The notes beneath the pieces are model-generated. The model did not search any database and was not told the origin of the DNA. It was given only the letters and a program-made list of their open reading frames with translations. Source: an uncultured Eubacteriales bacterium (GTDB taxonomy: Bacteria; Bacillota; Clostridia; Christensenellales; Aristaeellaceae). From it: 64,000 nt of DNA. Shown piece after piece: positions 1-8,483 of the stretch (positions are counted from its first letter, which is position 1; every line of letters begins with the position of its first letter). The position numbers were made by a program, and so were the translations under genes. The stretch is taken from the NCBI GenBank assembly GCA_902764915.1, contig CACWXY010000007.1, forward strand, positions 1 through 64,000, read 5' to 3'.

Positions 1-83
1 TCGCTAACTCCTGGTCAGCGTTCCTATCTTACTATGGGGTACCCTCCTTTTCAATTGACCGCTCCTTCATCGGTCAGTTTGGA

Positions 84-563
84 TTATACAGGAAGCTGCC
101 AGAACACACTCCCCTGCATGGCAGACTGCAGTGCGTCACGCACATGGTTCCGCTGCTCCGGAGGGAGTTTGTGCAGGTTTTCGAACATGGGCGAAAAATG
201 CCACCGGAGTATTTCCTGCGCATAGTCATTGTACAGTTCGCGCCCCAGGGGAAGCACTGTTACCAGCAGCTCCTTCCGACTGCCCGGCCGACATTTTTTC
301 TCCACAAGTCCTTTGCTTTCCAGGCGGCTCACTATCTTGGAAAAATGAGACCGGGTTATTCCCAGGCGCGATGCCACTGCAGACATGTGTTCCTGCCGGT
401 CTTCATTTTCCAGAAGGCATTCCAGCACCTGCATCTGTGCGTAGGAATATGCAATCCCATGATACGTCTGTTTCTCCAGCTTATAGGCCGATGCATAGAT
501 ATTGCAGTAATGCATCAGCGCTTCTACCAGCTCCCTGTATTCTCCCATCCATTCCAGCGTCAT
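84..563 (-). CDS. MarR-family transcriptional regulator
   Basis: Predicted winged-helix repressor of 159 residues, the usual MarR length. The helix-turn-helix lies at about residues 60-82 (SAVASRLGITRSHFSKIVSR) and the basic wing at 91-104 (CRPGSRKELLVTV), flanked by dimerisation helices at both ends. It is divergent from a membrane hydrolase gene, and the 141-base gap carries a promoter for each direction plus a palindrome, so autoregulation and control of the hydrolase are likely. The ligand is unknown. Family assignment is firm; the target is inferred from the arrangement. Confidence 0.88.
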   Translation of the reverse strand: MTLEWMGEYRELVEALMHYCNIYASAYKLEKQTYHGIAYSYAQMQVLECLLENEDRQEHMSAVASRLGITRSHFSKIVSRLESKGLVEKKCRPGSRKELLVTVLPLGRELYNDYAQEILRWHFSPMFENLHKLPPEQRNHVRDALQSAMQGSVFWQLPV

Positions 564-583
564 GCACTCACCTCTTGCGCAAA

Positions 584-612
584 AGTATATCAGACATGGC
601 CAGATCCAACAA
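584..612 (-). promoter_or_regulatory. Promoter of the MarR gene
   Basis: Read on the minus strand: -35 TTGTTG (612-607), 17-base spacer, -10 TATACT (589-584). The -35 box coincides with half of the palindrome at 607-622. Confidence 0.55.
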
Positions 613-622
613 TTCTCTGTTG
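607..622. promoter_or_regulatory. Candidate MarR operator between divergent promoters
   Basis: CAACA-ATTCTC-TGTTG is an inverted repeat with 5-base arms. It overlaps the -35 boxes of both divergent promoters, where a MarR dimer could repress both genes. Visible as sequence; binding is inferred. Confidence 0.4.
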
Positions 623-648
623 CAATTCTCCCTGTATCGTGCTATCCT
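620..648 (+). promoter_or_regulatory. Promoter of the membrane hydrolase gene
   Basis: -35 TTGCAA (620-625), 17-base spacer, -10 TATCCT (643-648). It lies 57 bases before the ATG at 705 and overlaps the palindrome at 607-622. Confidence 0.45.
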
Positions 649-704
649 CTCCTTATCGTTTCCACAGGAAACAATTTTTGTATCTCCAAAGGAGGAATCT
701 CACA

Positions 705-2735
705 ATGAAAGTCAGCAAAGCCAGTGTCCGCCTCCTGTGCGTGGCGCTTGTCGTAATTCTGGCTGGCAGTATCCTTGCTTCCGTTTTCAACGGCAGCAAT
801 GGCGTCAAAGTCTCCCGCACACAGTTTGAAACTGCCAATGGAACCCTCAGCGGTCTTCTGTATATGCCATCGGACGCTTCCAGCACGCATCCCAAGCCCA
901 CTATCATTGTCACCCATGGCTACCTTAACTCCGCAGAAATGCAGGACGCCAACGCCATTGAGCTTTCCCGCCGCGGCTATGTCGTACTGGCACTGGATCA
1001 ATATGATCACGGCCACTCTGACTACAAGAATGAGCTCTACAGCGACACAAGCTTTTTCGGCATCTGGCTTCCCTTCTGGGTCAATTCCATGCACGACGCT
1101 GTCGCCTACATGTATGAGCAGCCCTATGTGCTCAAGGATGAAAACGGCAATGGCATCATCGGTGTGACCGGCCACTCCATGGGCGGATTCGGCACCACCA
1201 TGGCTATTGCGATGGACGAACAGGAATTCCTGCAGACCGGCATCCGAAAGATCTACTGCGGGCTGACGGAAGGCTCCGACTTTATGTACACAGGCTTTGT
1301 CGGCATTGATGCCGCCACTGCGGACAGTCTGGGCGGCGGCAGGTATCAGGGTAAAGTAGCTGCTCAATACGACGAGTTCTTCTTCAACGATCCCGCTGTG
1401 CAGGGAGGAACCGTACGGCACAAGGACTATGTCTCCACCCCGGACGGCATGACTTTCTTGCAGCAGACATCCCCTGCGCAGGCAAACACCTGGTATGAAA
1501 CTTCAGACGGTGGCCATCGGATTATCTATCAGCCTGCCCAGACCCACCCCTGGAACCATTTTTCCAAGACAACCACAGCATACGCCATCAGCTTCTATAC
1601 CGAGGCCTTCAAGGATTTCCAGAGCGACCTCACCGCGATCGATCCGCAGAATCAGGTATGGCAGTGGAAAGAATTCTTTGAGTGCGTTGCGCTCGTCGGT
1701 TTTGTCATGCTGATACTGGCCGTAGCCCAGATTCTTCTTGCTCTGCCGTTCTTCTCCAGGGCGAAGACCGGCACGCTTCCGGTACAGGCAACGACATCCG
1801 GGACCAAGAAGTGGATCGGCTATGTCATCACGGTTATCGCCATTCTGCTTCCTGCCTTCTTCTTTACGCCTCTGATGGATGACGGCGCAGGCTCTGCCAG
1901 CGTCAATATTCTCTTTTTCGCAGGCCTTGCCGCCGGCGTGTGCGGTCTTGTCTGCTTCATTCTCTCCCTTATGAAAAAAACCAGCGCATCCCCTGTGGGC
2001 AGCTGCTTCCTGGCAGTTTCCGGCGCTCTGCTGGCCCTGATCGCCAAGCGCCCCATGTATCAGGATAACAGCGTATGGACCGCACCGGGCATAAACAGCA
2101 TTGCTTACTGGACCATTGGCTGTGCCCTTATGGCACTTGTCGTCATGAGCGCTGTCTATGTGTTCCTCAAGGATCACAGCCGGCTTTCGCTTGCCGATTA
2201 CGGCGTCACCTTCAAGCCAGTCGCCATTATTGCCGGCATATGCACTGCGCTTGTCAGCGTTGTCATCGCCTATGCAGTGCTCTTCCTCATGGACGCGCTC
2301 TTCAAGACTGACTTCCGCATCTGGACCTTCGCCTTCAAGACATTTGACATGAATATACTCCCGGCTATCCTGCGCTATCTGCCCACTTTCCTGCTGTTCT
2401 ACGTGATCTCCACCGCTTCCATCACGATCAATACGAATACGCAGGGCACAAAGGGCATCAAAGGCTATCTGCTGGCGATCTGCCTGAATGCTGGCGGTGC
2501 TATTCTCTGGCTTGCCAACCAGTATATCCGTCTGTTTGCCACCGGCGTTGCCGCACATCCGGGCTCTGCCCTGTCCGGCATCGTCCTGGTTGCCATGGTT
2601 CCGACACTGTCCATTGCGGCAATCATCTCCCGCAATCTCTATAAGCGCACCGGAAACATCTGGACCCCCGCCTGTCTCAATGCTCTGCTCATGACCACCA
2701 TGGCCATTGCCAATACCATGGTCGCCTTTAAATAA
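705..2735 (+). CDS. Alpha/beta hydrolase fused to a polytopic membrane domain
   Basis: A 676-residue protein. The ATG at 705 follows AAAGGAGG at the right distance; an in-frame extension upstream overlaps the MarR gene and has no ribosome site. An N-terminal hydrophobic anchor (residues 8-28) is followed by an alpha/beta hydrolase domain with an oxyanion HG (71-72) and the nucleophile elbow GHSMGG (Ser158). From about residue 320 there are several strongly hydrophobic helices, probably seven to nine. The hydrolase domain probably sits on the outer face, with an unknown ester or amide substrate. It is divergent from a MarR regulator and followed by a terminator, so it is monocistronic. Confidence 0.75.
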   Translation: MKVSKASVRLLCVALVVILAGSILASVFNGSNGVKVSRTQFETANGTLSGLLYMPSDASSTHPKPTIIVTHGYLNSAEMQDANAIELSRRGYVVLALDQYDHGHSDYKNELYSDTSFFGIWLPFWVNSMHDAVAYMYEQPYVLKDENGNGIIGVTGHSMGGFGTTMAIAMDEQEFLQTGIRKIYCGLTEGSDFMYTGFVGIDAATADSLGGGRYQGKVAAQYDEFFFNDPAVQGGTVRHKDYVSTPDGMTFLQQTSPAQANTWYETSDGGHRIIYQPAQTHPWNHFSKTTTAYAISFYTEAFKDFQSDLTAIDPQNQVWQWKEFFECVALVGFVMLILAVAQILLALPFFSRAKTGTLPVQATTSGTKKWIGYVITVIAILLPAFFFTPLMDDGAGSASVNILFFAGLAAGVCGLVCFILSLMKKTSASPVGSCFLAVSGALLALIAKRPMYQDNSVWTAPGINSIAYWTIGCALMALVVMSAVYVFLKDHSRLSLADYGVTFKPVAIIAGICTALVSVVIAYAVLFLMDALFKTDFRIWTFAFKTFDMNILPAILRYLPTFLLFYVISTASITINTNTQGTKGIKGYLLAICLNAGGAILWLANQYIRLFATGVAAHPGSALSGIVLVAMVPTLSIAAIISRNLYKRTGNIWTPACLNALLMTTMAIANTMVAFK

Positions 2736-2755
2736 TTACTCCTTTCACCATTCCG

Positions 2756-2782
2756 GGGAACCGCTGCGGCGGTTCCCTTTTT
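2756..2782 (+). terminator. Rho-independent terminator after the membrane hydrolase
   Basis: Nine-pair stem GGGAACCGC / GCGGTTCCC with a four-base loop, then TTTTT. Confidence 0.9.
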
Positions 2783-2849
2783 GCAAACGGACCGCTTGAC
2801 CAGGGATACCGATCTTTGTTTGGAATAGGGCGCTTTTTTTCAGAAAATT

Positions 2850-2891
2850 ACATGTCAAACGATTGACATGTGCTTATATGGCGGTTACAAT
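2850..2891 (+). promoter_or_regulatory. Sigma-A promoter with overlapping palindromic operator
   Basis: -35 TTGACA (2863-2868), 17-base spacer, -10 TACAAT (2886-2891), about 80 bases before the ABC binding-protein gene. A perfect inverted repeat with 9-base arms, ACATGTCAA (2850-2858) and TTGACATGT (2863-2871), contains the whole -35 box. This is a typical repressor site; no cognate regulator gene is adjacent. Confidence 0.75.
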
Positions 2892-2972
2892 GGATGCAAC
2901 ATCATACTGTAGGTGCCATGGTTCCACCAGATGGAACAGGTGCCGAAGACCAAAGGAAAGGACAATTGACCT

Positions 2973-4259
2973 ATGAAAAAGATCTTGGCTCTTGCACTGG
3001 CGCTCGCCATGCTGCTCATGACCGCAGGCCTTACCGCTTCCGCGGAAGAAGTCGGTCAGCCCATGGCTGAAAAGGTGTCCATCACCATGATGAACTCCAA
3101 GCCCGAAATCACAGCTGCTCTGCAGGCTGCCGCCGACCTTTTCGGCGCTGCCTACAATGTTTCCATCGAAGTCACCGAAACCAGTTCTCCCGGCGATGAG
3201 CTCGCCAAGCGCTACAATGCCGGCGACGCCCCCACCATTTCCATCGTTGACATCGCCAATGTCAAGGATCTGGCCCGTGAAGACAAGATCCTGGACCTGG
3301 GAGACCAGCCCTGGGCAGCCATCGGCGGCAAAGAAATGGGCGCTGTCATCAATGACGTACTCTATGGCATGCCTCTGACCATCGAATCCAAGGCCCTTCT
3401 TGTCAACAAGACCGCTGTGGAAAAGATCACCGGCGAAACCTTCGATCCGCTCAAGTATCAGACCAAGGGCGACTTCGAAGCTCTTCTCCAGCAGCTGCGC
3501 GAGGGCGGCATGGAGAATCCTGTGATCATCAACCAGGAAGACTGGTCCATCGGTTCTCACTTCGTCCAGTACTTCTATGGCATTCAGGACGGCACGATTG
3601 CCGGTGCGGAAGCCTTCATTGAAAAAGTACGTGCCGGAGAAGAGAGCTTTGCAGACAACGCTGTCTTCAATGCCTGCATGGACATGTTTGATCTGTACAT
3701 GGAATACAACATCAACAAGCAGGATCCGCTGTCTGCCGACTACGACCTGAACGCTGACTATCTGGCCGAAGGCGAAGCCGCTTTCTGGATCAACGGCACC
3801 TGGGCATGGCCGAACATGGTTCCCTTCGTGCAGGATGATCAGGAATACACCATCATGCATATGCCCACCGATGCCGGTGCCCAGGGCAAACTGCTCGCTC
3901 AGGCTACCAAGTACATCGTGGTTGACAAGGCGGACGCTTCTGCCGAAGCGCAGGAAGCAGCCAAGAAGTTCCTGAACTGGCTGATCTATACTGAAGAAGG
4001 TCAGAACGCGATGATCAATGAATGCGGCATGGTTACCGCCTTTACCAACATCACGCTGCCCCCGTCCAACCCCTTCAATGTTGGTCTGAAGAACTACATT
4101 GACGCCGGCCTCACCTGCGAAGCCGTCACCTATCTGCCCAGCGATCACAGAAGCGCTCTGGGTGCCAATATGCAGAAATACCTGGATGGCTCCGAGACCC
4201 GTGAAGAAGTCGCCAAGGCTTTTGACGCCTACTGGGCCGAGCACGAAGTGAATTATTAA
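2973..4259 (+). CDS. Sugar ABC transporter extracellular binding protein
   Basis: A 428-residue family-1 (MalE-like) solute-binding protein and first gene of an importer operon. The signal peptide (residues 1-25, ending near TASA-EE) has no lipobox cysteine, so it is not predicted to be a lipoprotein. The hinge-type repeats, FWINGTWAWPN and a C-terminal FLNWLIYTEEGQNAM segment are typical of sugar binders. Two permease genes and a GH13 phosphorylase-type gene follow, so an alpha-glucoside such as sucrose or a related disaccharide is the likely ligand. No ATPase is in the operon; a shared MsmX-type ATPase elsewhere is expected. Confidence 0.88.
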   Translation: MKKILALALALAMLLMTAGLTASAEEVGQPMAEKVSITMMNSKPEITAALQAAADLFGAAYNVSIEVTETSSPGDELAKRYNAGDAPTISIVDIANVKDLAREDKILDLGDQPWAAIGGKEMGAVINDVLYGMPLTIESKALLVNKTAVEKITGETFDPLKYQTKGDFEALLQQLREGGMENPVIINQEDWSIGSHFVQYFYGIQDGTIAGAEAFIEKVRAGEESFADNAVFNACMDMFDLYMEYNINKQDPLSADYDLNADYLAEGEAAFWINGTWAWPNMVPFVQDDQEYTIMHMPTDAGAQGKLLAQATKYIVVDKADASAEAQEAAKKFLNWLIYTEEGQNAMINECGMVTAFTNITLPPSNPFNVGLKNYIDAGLTCEAVTYLPSDHRSALGANMQKYLDGSETREEVAKAFDAYWAEHEVNY

Positions 4260-4308
4260 TCATCTCTGACAAGCGCATAACCTGTCCTGTCACAACAGGA
4301 TGATTACT

Positions 4309-4341
4309 ATGCCGCAAAGCGGACCATCCGCTTTGCGGCAT
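4309..4341 (+). other. Strong intercistronic stem-loop
   Basis: A perfect 15-base inverted repeat (arms 4309-4323 and 4327-4341, loop CCA) lies between the binding-protein gene and the first permease. No T-run follows, so it is probably an mRNA-stabilising or partial attenuation structure that keeps binding-protein transcript above permease transcript. Confidence 0.7.
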
Positions 4342-4362
4342 TTGCGAAAAAGGTGAATTACT

Positions 4363-5247
4363 TTGAAACAGAATATGTCCTTCCGTAAAAAGATGCTTCT
4401 GTTCCTGAGCTTTGCCGGGCCTGCAGTGTTCTTCTTTATCTGTGTGGTCATCATACCGCTCATCTATGGCATCTATCTGACGTTTACAGACTGGAACGGT
4501 CTGGCTGATACAAAAAACTTTGTGGGGCTCGCCAATTATAAGGAGACCTTTCAGGACAGTGCGTTCTGGAACACACTGCTTCTGACCACCGGTTTTTCCT
4601 TCCTGTCCGTTCTGTTTATCAATGTCATCGCATTCCTGCTGGCTTATCTGCTCACTTCCGGCGTCAAAGGACAGAACTTCTTCCGAGCCGGTTTCTTCAC
4701 ACCGAACCTGATTGGTGGTCTGATTCTGGGCTATATCTGGCAGATCTTCTTCAGCCGTGTGCTGACCAGCCTGTATACAAGCATTCCCATCGCACTCTTC
4801 CAGAAATCATGGCTTTCCTCACCAGGCACTGCCTTTGCCGCACTGGTTGTCGTACAGACCTGGCAGCTTTCGGGCTATATGCTTCTGATCTATATTTCCG
4901 GCTTTGTCGGCATCTCCGAAGACGTCATTGAAGCCGCTAAAATTGACGGCGCCAATGAACAGAAGACCACCCTTCACATCCGTCTGCCCCTGATGGTTCC
5001 TTCCTTTGTAGTGTGTCTCTTCCTGTCCCTGACCCGCTCCTTTAAGGTCTATGACCTGAACCTGTCTCTGACAGCCGGAGGACCTTACAACTCCACCAAG
5101 ATGACGGCTATGCATATTTATACCCAGGCCTTTGAAAACCATCGCTACGGAACCGGCCAGGCAGAAGCCTTGATCTTCTTTATTGTCATTGCGATCATCT
5201 CGCTGACCCAGACCTATATCGGCAAGAAACGGGAGGTAGAAGCATGA
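4363..5247 (+). CDS. Sugar ABC transporter permease (MalF/UgpA type)
   Basis: A 294-residue inner-membrane permease with about six transmembrane helices. The EAA loop (VIEAAKIDGANEQKTTLHIRL) is where the ATPase docks. The chosen TTG start has AAAAAGGTG about seven bases upstream; the next ATG, at 4375, lacks such spacing. The stop overlaps the next gene by four bases (ATGA), showing translational coupling with the partner permease. Confidence 0.9.
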   Translation: MKQNMSFRKKMLLFLSFAGPAVFFFICVVIIPLIYGIYLTFTDWNGLADTKNFVGLANYKETFQDSAFWNTLLLTTGFSFLSVLFINVIAFLLAYLLTSGVKGQNFFRAGFFTPNLIGGLILGYIWQIFFSRVLTSLYTSIPIALFQKSWLSSPGTAFAALVVVQTWQLSGYMLLIYISGFVGISEDVIEAAKIDGANEQKTTLHIRLPLMVPSFVVCLFLSLTRSFKVYDLNLSLTAGGPYNSTKMTAMHIYTQAFENHRYGTGQAEALIFFIVIAIISLTQTYIGKKREVEA

Positions 5248-6107
5248 CAAAAGCATCTTCTCACATTGGCGGAAGAAAGGTTACGGTTTTTCGTGCCATA
5301 AAAATGATCATTGCCATTGTTATGCTGATCATCTATCTCTTCCCCTTCGCTCTGGTCCTGGTAAACTCCCTGAAGACCAAGCTTACCATTGTCAAGCATC
5401 CGCTGCAGCTTCTGGATGCCAAAGGCCTGCAGTGGGTCAATTACAAGAACGCGATTGATCAGATGAATTTCGGGCGCTCCTTTGCCAACAGCCTCTTTGT
5501 TGTAGGTATTTCCGTAGTGCTCCTGATGCTCTTCGCCTCCATGGCTGCATGGCTGTTTGTGCGTACGGACTGGGCAGCCTGTAAAATCAGTTTTTCGGCT
5601 ATGCTCGCCTCCATGATCGTTCCCTTCCAGGTTGTCATGATTCCTCTGATCTCGATCTACGGTGCACAGTTCCATATGCTCAACCATCGCATGACCATGG
5701 TCTTTATGAACCTGGGCTTTGGTGTAAGCATGTGTACCTTCATGTGTCATGGATTTATCAAGGGAAACATTCCGGTCGCGCTTGAGGAAGCGGCGCGCAT
5801 TGACGGTGCCGGATACCATCGGACTTTCTTTACCATTGTGCTTCCTCTGCTCAAGCCCATTCTCTCCACGGTAGCCATTCTGGAGATTCTCAGCTACTGG
5901 AATGACTATCTGCTTCCCTCCATGGTGTTCACACGCAAGGAATTCTATACGCTGCCACTGGCTATCCGTACCTTCTATGGCGAATTTTCCAGCGATTACG
6001 GCAATATCATGGCAGGCCTTACCCTCTCCGTTGCCCCGGTCATTCTTGTCTATCTGCTCCTACAGAAATACGTGATCGGCGGCATCGTAGCCGGTGCGGT
6101 AAAATAA
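5244..6107 (+). CDS. Sugar ABC transporter permease (MalG/UgpE type)
   Basis: A 287-residue permease, second half of the membrane pair. The EAA motif (LEEAARIDGAGYHRTFFTIV) lies near residue 175, and YWNDYLLPS with a hydrophobic C-terminus matches the MalG family. It starts on the ATGA shared with the previous gene. A 12-pair hairpin follows immediately, then the GH13 gene. Confidence 0.9.
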   Translation: MTKASSHIGGRKVTVFRAIKMIIAIVMLIIYLFPFALVLVNSLKTKLTIVKHPLQLLDAKGLQWVNYKNAIDQMNFGRSFANSLFVVGISVVLLMLFASMAAWLFVRTDWAACKISFSAMLASMIVPFQVVMIPLISIYGAQFHMLNHRMTMVFMNLGFGVSMCTFMCHGFIKGNIPVALEEAARIDGAGYHRTFFTIVLPLLKPILSTVAILEILSYWNDYLLPSMVFTRKEFYTLPLAIRTFYGEFSSDYGNIMAGLTLSVAPVILVYLLLQKYVIGGIVAGAVK

Positions 6108-6120
6108 ACTGTCTTCCCTG

Positions 6121-6148
6121 CAGGCAGGATGCATCCGCATCCTGCCTG
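6121..6148 (+). other. Intercistronic hairpin before the GH13 gene
   Basis: A perfect stem of 12 pairs (CAGGCAGGATGC / GCATCCTGCCTG) with loop ATCC. It is followed by only TCATTTTG, so termination would be partial. It sits 30 bases before the GTG start of the phosphorylase-type gene. Confidence 0.65.
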
Positions 6149-6177
6149 TCATTTTGCATACCAAGGAGCGATGCACA

Positions 6178-7620
6178 GTGTCTCACAGACCGATTTCCAA
6201 TCATCCCATGCTTATCACCTATCCGGACTGCATGGGGAACGACCTCCGGGATCTCTATACCGTACTGACCGGTCCTCTGAATGGTGCTTTCAGCGGTGTC
6301 CATATTCTTCCCTTTTTCCCGTCCTCCGGGGACCGCGGTTTTGCACCGATAACGTATAGGGAGGTGGACCCGCGTTTCGGAACCTGGGAGGATGTGGACC
6401 GGCTCGGGGAAAAATACTACCTGATGTACGACTACATGATCAACCACCTGTCCGTGCGCAGTCAGGAATACCAGGATTTTCTGCAAAACAAGGATCAGTC
6501 GCCCTATCATGATTTTTTCATTCGATACAAAGACTTCTGGAAAAACGGCGAACCCACTGCAGATGAAAGCGCGAAGATCTATCGTCGGCGTGTACAGGGC
6601 GGCACCTATATCACCGCCCACTTTGCAGACGGTTCCGAAGAAAAGGTGTGGTGTACCTTCTCCGATGAACAGGTCGACATTAACTGTCAGCATTCTGCAA
6701 TGGCTCAGCATTTTCTGGAGGATAACCTCGCTTTCCTGGCATCCCATGGGTGCTCGCTGGTGCGTCTGGATGCCTTTGCCTACGCCACCAAAAAAGCCGG
6801 AACCAACTGCTTCTTTGTGGAACCGGATGTATGGAAACTCATGGGGGACTGCCGGGATGTCGTCCGCAAGCTCGGTGTAGATCTTCTGCCTGAGATCCAC
6901 GAAAACTATTTCACGCAGATGAAGCTCTGGGAAAAAGGATATTATGTCTATGATTTCCAGCTGCCCATGCTGACCCTTCACGCCCTTTTCTCAGGGCAGA
7001 CAATGTATCTGAAGAACTGGCTCCGTATCCGTTCCCCGCATGCCTTTACGACCCTTGATACACATGACGGCATTGGCGTCGTGGATGTCCGGTATCTGAT
7101 GCCTGACGATGAGGTTCAGGAAACGAAGATGCACGTCTACCGCCTGAACCCTGAAGCCGCGAAAATATACACAGAACTGCGTGGTCCTCTGAACAAGACA
7201 TTCAATACCTACCAGATCAACTGCTCCTTCTTTTCAGCTGTAGGTGAGGATGCGGAGAGCTATGTGCTCGCCCGGGCACTGCAGCTCTTCGTGCCGGGTA
7301 TTCCACAGATATACTATCAGGGACTTCTGGCCGGGAAAAATGATTTCAGTCTGTTTGCAAAGACACAGGAGCCCCGGGATGTGAACCGGCATTTCTATAC
7401 CGTTGAGGAGGTAAGGTCAGCCGTCCTGACACCAACGGTATCGCGGATTCTGGAGCTTGTGCGCCTTCGGAACACCCATCCTGCTTTCCAGGGAACATGC
7501 TCTTTCCCTGCATGCAGCGAGCAGGAACTGAATATTCATTGGAAGAACGGCAGCGCCTTTGCAGAACTGCACATTGATTTTGCTTCCCGCCGTTTTACAG
7601 TGGAACACTCATCCAACTGA
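6178..7620 (+). CDS. GH13 sucrose phosphorylase-type enzyme
   Basis: A 480-residue protein, the normal length for GH13 subfamily 18 phosphorylases. Catalytic residues are in family order: nucleophile Asp198 (LVRLDAFAY), acid/base Glu239 (LLPEIHENY) and transition-state stabiliser Asp297 (LDTHDGIGV). The GTG start at 6178 is preceded by AAGGAG at nine bases; a nearby ATG is out of frame. It would split an imported glucoside with phosphate to glucose 1-phosphate, feeding phosphoglucomutase (encoded at 19216-20937). The subfamily also holds glucosylglycerate, glucosylglycerol and sucrose-6'-phosphate phosphorylases, so the exact acceptor is open. Confidence 0.8.
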   Translation: MSHRPISNHPMLITYPDCMGNDLRDLYTVLTGPLNGAFSGVHILPFFPSSGDRGFAPITYREVDPRFGTWEDVDRLGEKYYLMYDYMINHLSVRSQEYQDFLQNKDQSPYHDFFIRYKDFWKNGEPTADESAKIYRRRVQGGTYITAHFADGSEEKVWCTFSDEQVDINCQHSAMAQHFLEDNLAFLASHGCSLVRLDAFAYATKKAGTNCFFVEPDVWKLMGDCRDVVRKLGVDLLPEIHENYFTQMKLWEKGYYVYDFQLPMLTLHALFSGQTMYLKNWLRIRSPHAFTTLDTHDGIGVVDVRYLMPDDEVQETKMHVYRLNPEAAKIYTELRGPLNKTFNTYQINCSFFSAVGEDAESYVLARALQLFVPGIPQIYYQGLLAGKNDFSLFAKTQEPRDVNRHFYTVEEVRSAVLTPTVSRILELVRLRNTHPAFQGTCSFPACSEQELNIHWKNGSAFAELHIDFASRRFTVEHSSN

Positions 7621-7621
7621 A

Positions 7622-7655
7622 AAAAGACGACAGGCTCACTGGCCTGCCGTCTTTT
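7622..7655. terminator. Bidirectional terminator between convergent genes
   Basis: A 14-base stem with one mismatch, AAAAGACGACAGGC / GCCTGCCGTCTTTT, with A/T runs on both sides. It serves the GH13 gene (+) and the SDR gene (-). Confidence 0.85.
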
Positions 7656-7671
7656 GGATTGCGCATTTTTC

Positions 7672-8469
7672 TCAGGGCTGCTTGCCGATATAGGCGAGAA
7701 TACCGCCATCGACATAGAGAATATGACCGTTGACAAAGTTAGAGGCATCGGATGCCAGGAATACGGCCGGACCCTGCAGATCTTCGGGATTGCCCCAGCG
7801 GGCCGCGGGGGTCTTGGCAATAATGAACTGGTCAAACGGATGACGGCTGCCGTCCGGCTGGCGCTCACGCAGCGGTGCGGTCTGGGGAGTGGCGATGTAG
7901 CCCGGTCCAATGCCGTTGCACTGGATATTGTGTTCACCGTATTCAGAGCAGATATTGCGGGTCAGCATCTTCAAGCCGCCTTTGGCTGCCGCATAGGCGG
8001 AAACCGTCTCACGGCCAAGCTCGCTCATCATGGAGCAGATATTGATAATCTTTCCATGACCCTTCTCAATCATGCCCGGAATCACAGCTTTGGCACAGAT
8101 AAACGGCGCATTCAGGTCCACATCAATGACCTTGCGGAATTCAGCAGCGCTCATCTCCAGCATCGGGATACGGCGGATAATACCGGCATTATTGACAAGG
8201 ATATCCACTACTCCGACTTCCTCGGCAATCTTCTTCACCAGTGCCTGTACCGCTTCCTCGTTGGTGACATCGCATACATAGCCATGGGCAGGAATGTTCT
8301 TTTCCGCATAGCCTGCAAGACCCTTGTCCACCAGTTCCTGGTTAATATCATTGAACACGATCGTTGCACCGGCCGCAGCAAAGGCTTCCGCAATCGCAAA
8401 GCCAATGCCGTAGGAAGCACCGGTAATCCAGGCAATTTTGCCCTTAAGGCTGAAAGCTGACATATCCAT
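7672..8469 (-). CDS. SDR oxidoreductase, gluconate 5-dehydrogenase / KduD type
   Basis: A 265-residue short-chain dehydrogenase. The cofactor motif TGASYGIG lies at 16-23, NNAGI at 93-97 and the catalytic Tyr159-x3-Lys163. The motif string (ICSMMSELGRETVSAYAAAK) and the C-terminus VDGGILAYIGKQP closely match streptococcal gluconate 5-dehydrogenase as I remember it, an enzyme also acting as the 2-keto-3-deoxygluconate-forming DhuD/KduD step. Last gene of a three-gene operon, 14 bases after kduI, with an AAGGAGG site. It probably reduces the KduI product to 2-keto-3-deoxygluconate. Confidence 0.85.
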   Translation of the reverse strand: MDMSAFSLKGKIAWITGASYGIGFAIAEAFAAAGATIVFNDINQELVDKGLAGYAEKNIPAHGYVCDVTNEEAVQALVKKIAEEVGVVDILVNNAGIIRRIPMLEMSAAEFRKVIDVDLNAPFICAKAVIPGMIEKGHGKIINICSMMSELGRETVSAYAAAKGGLKMLTRNICSEYGEHNIQCNGIGPGYIATPQTAPLRERQPDGSRHPFDQFIIAKTPAARWGNPEDLQGPAVFLASDASNFVNGHILYVDGGILAYIGKQP

Positions 8470-8483
8470 GGTTGTTCTCCTCC

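Noticed and set aside
144..704. Upstream extension of the membrane hydrolase gene.
   Set aside because: It lies antisense to the MarR gene and lacks a ribosome site; ATG at 705 has AAAGGAGG.
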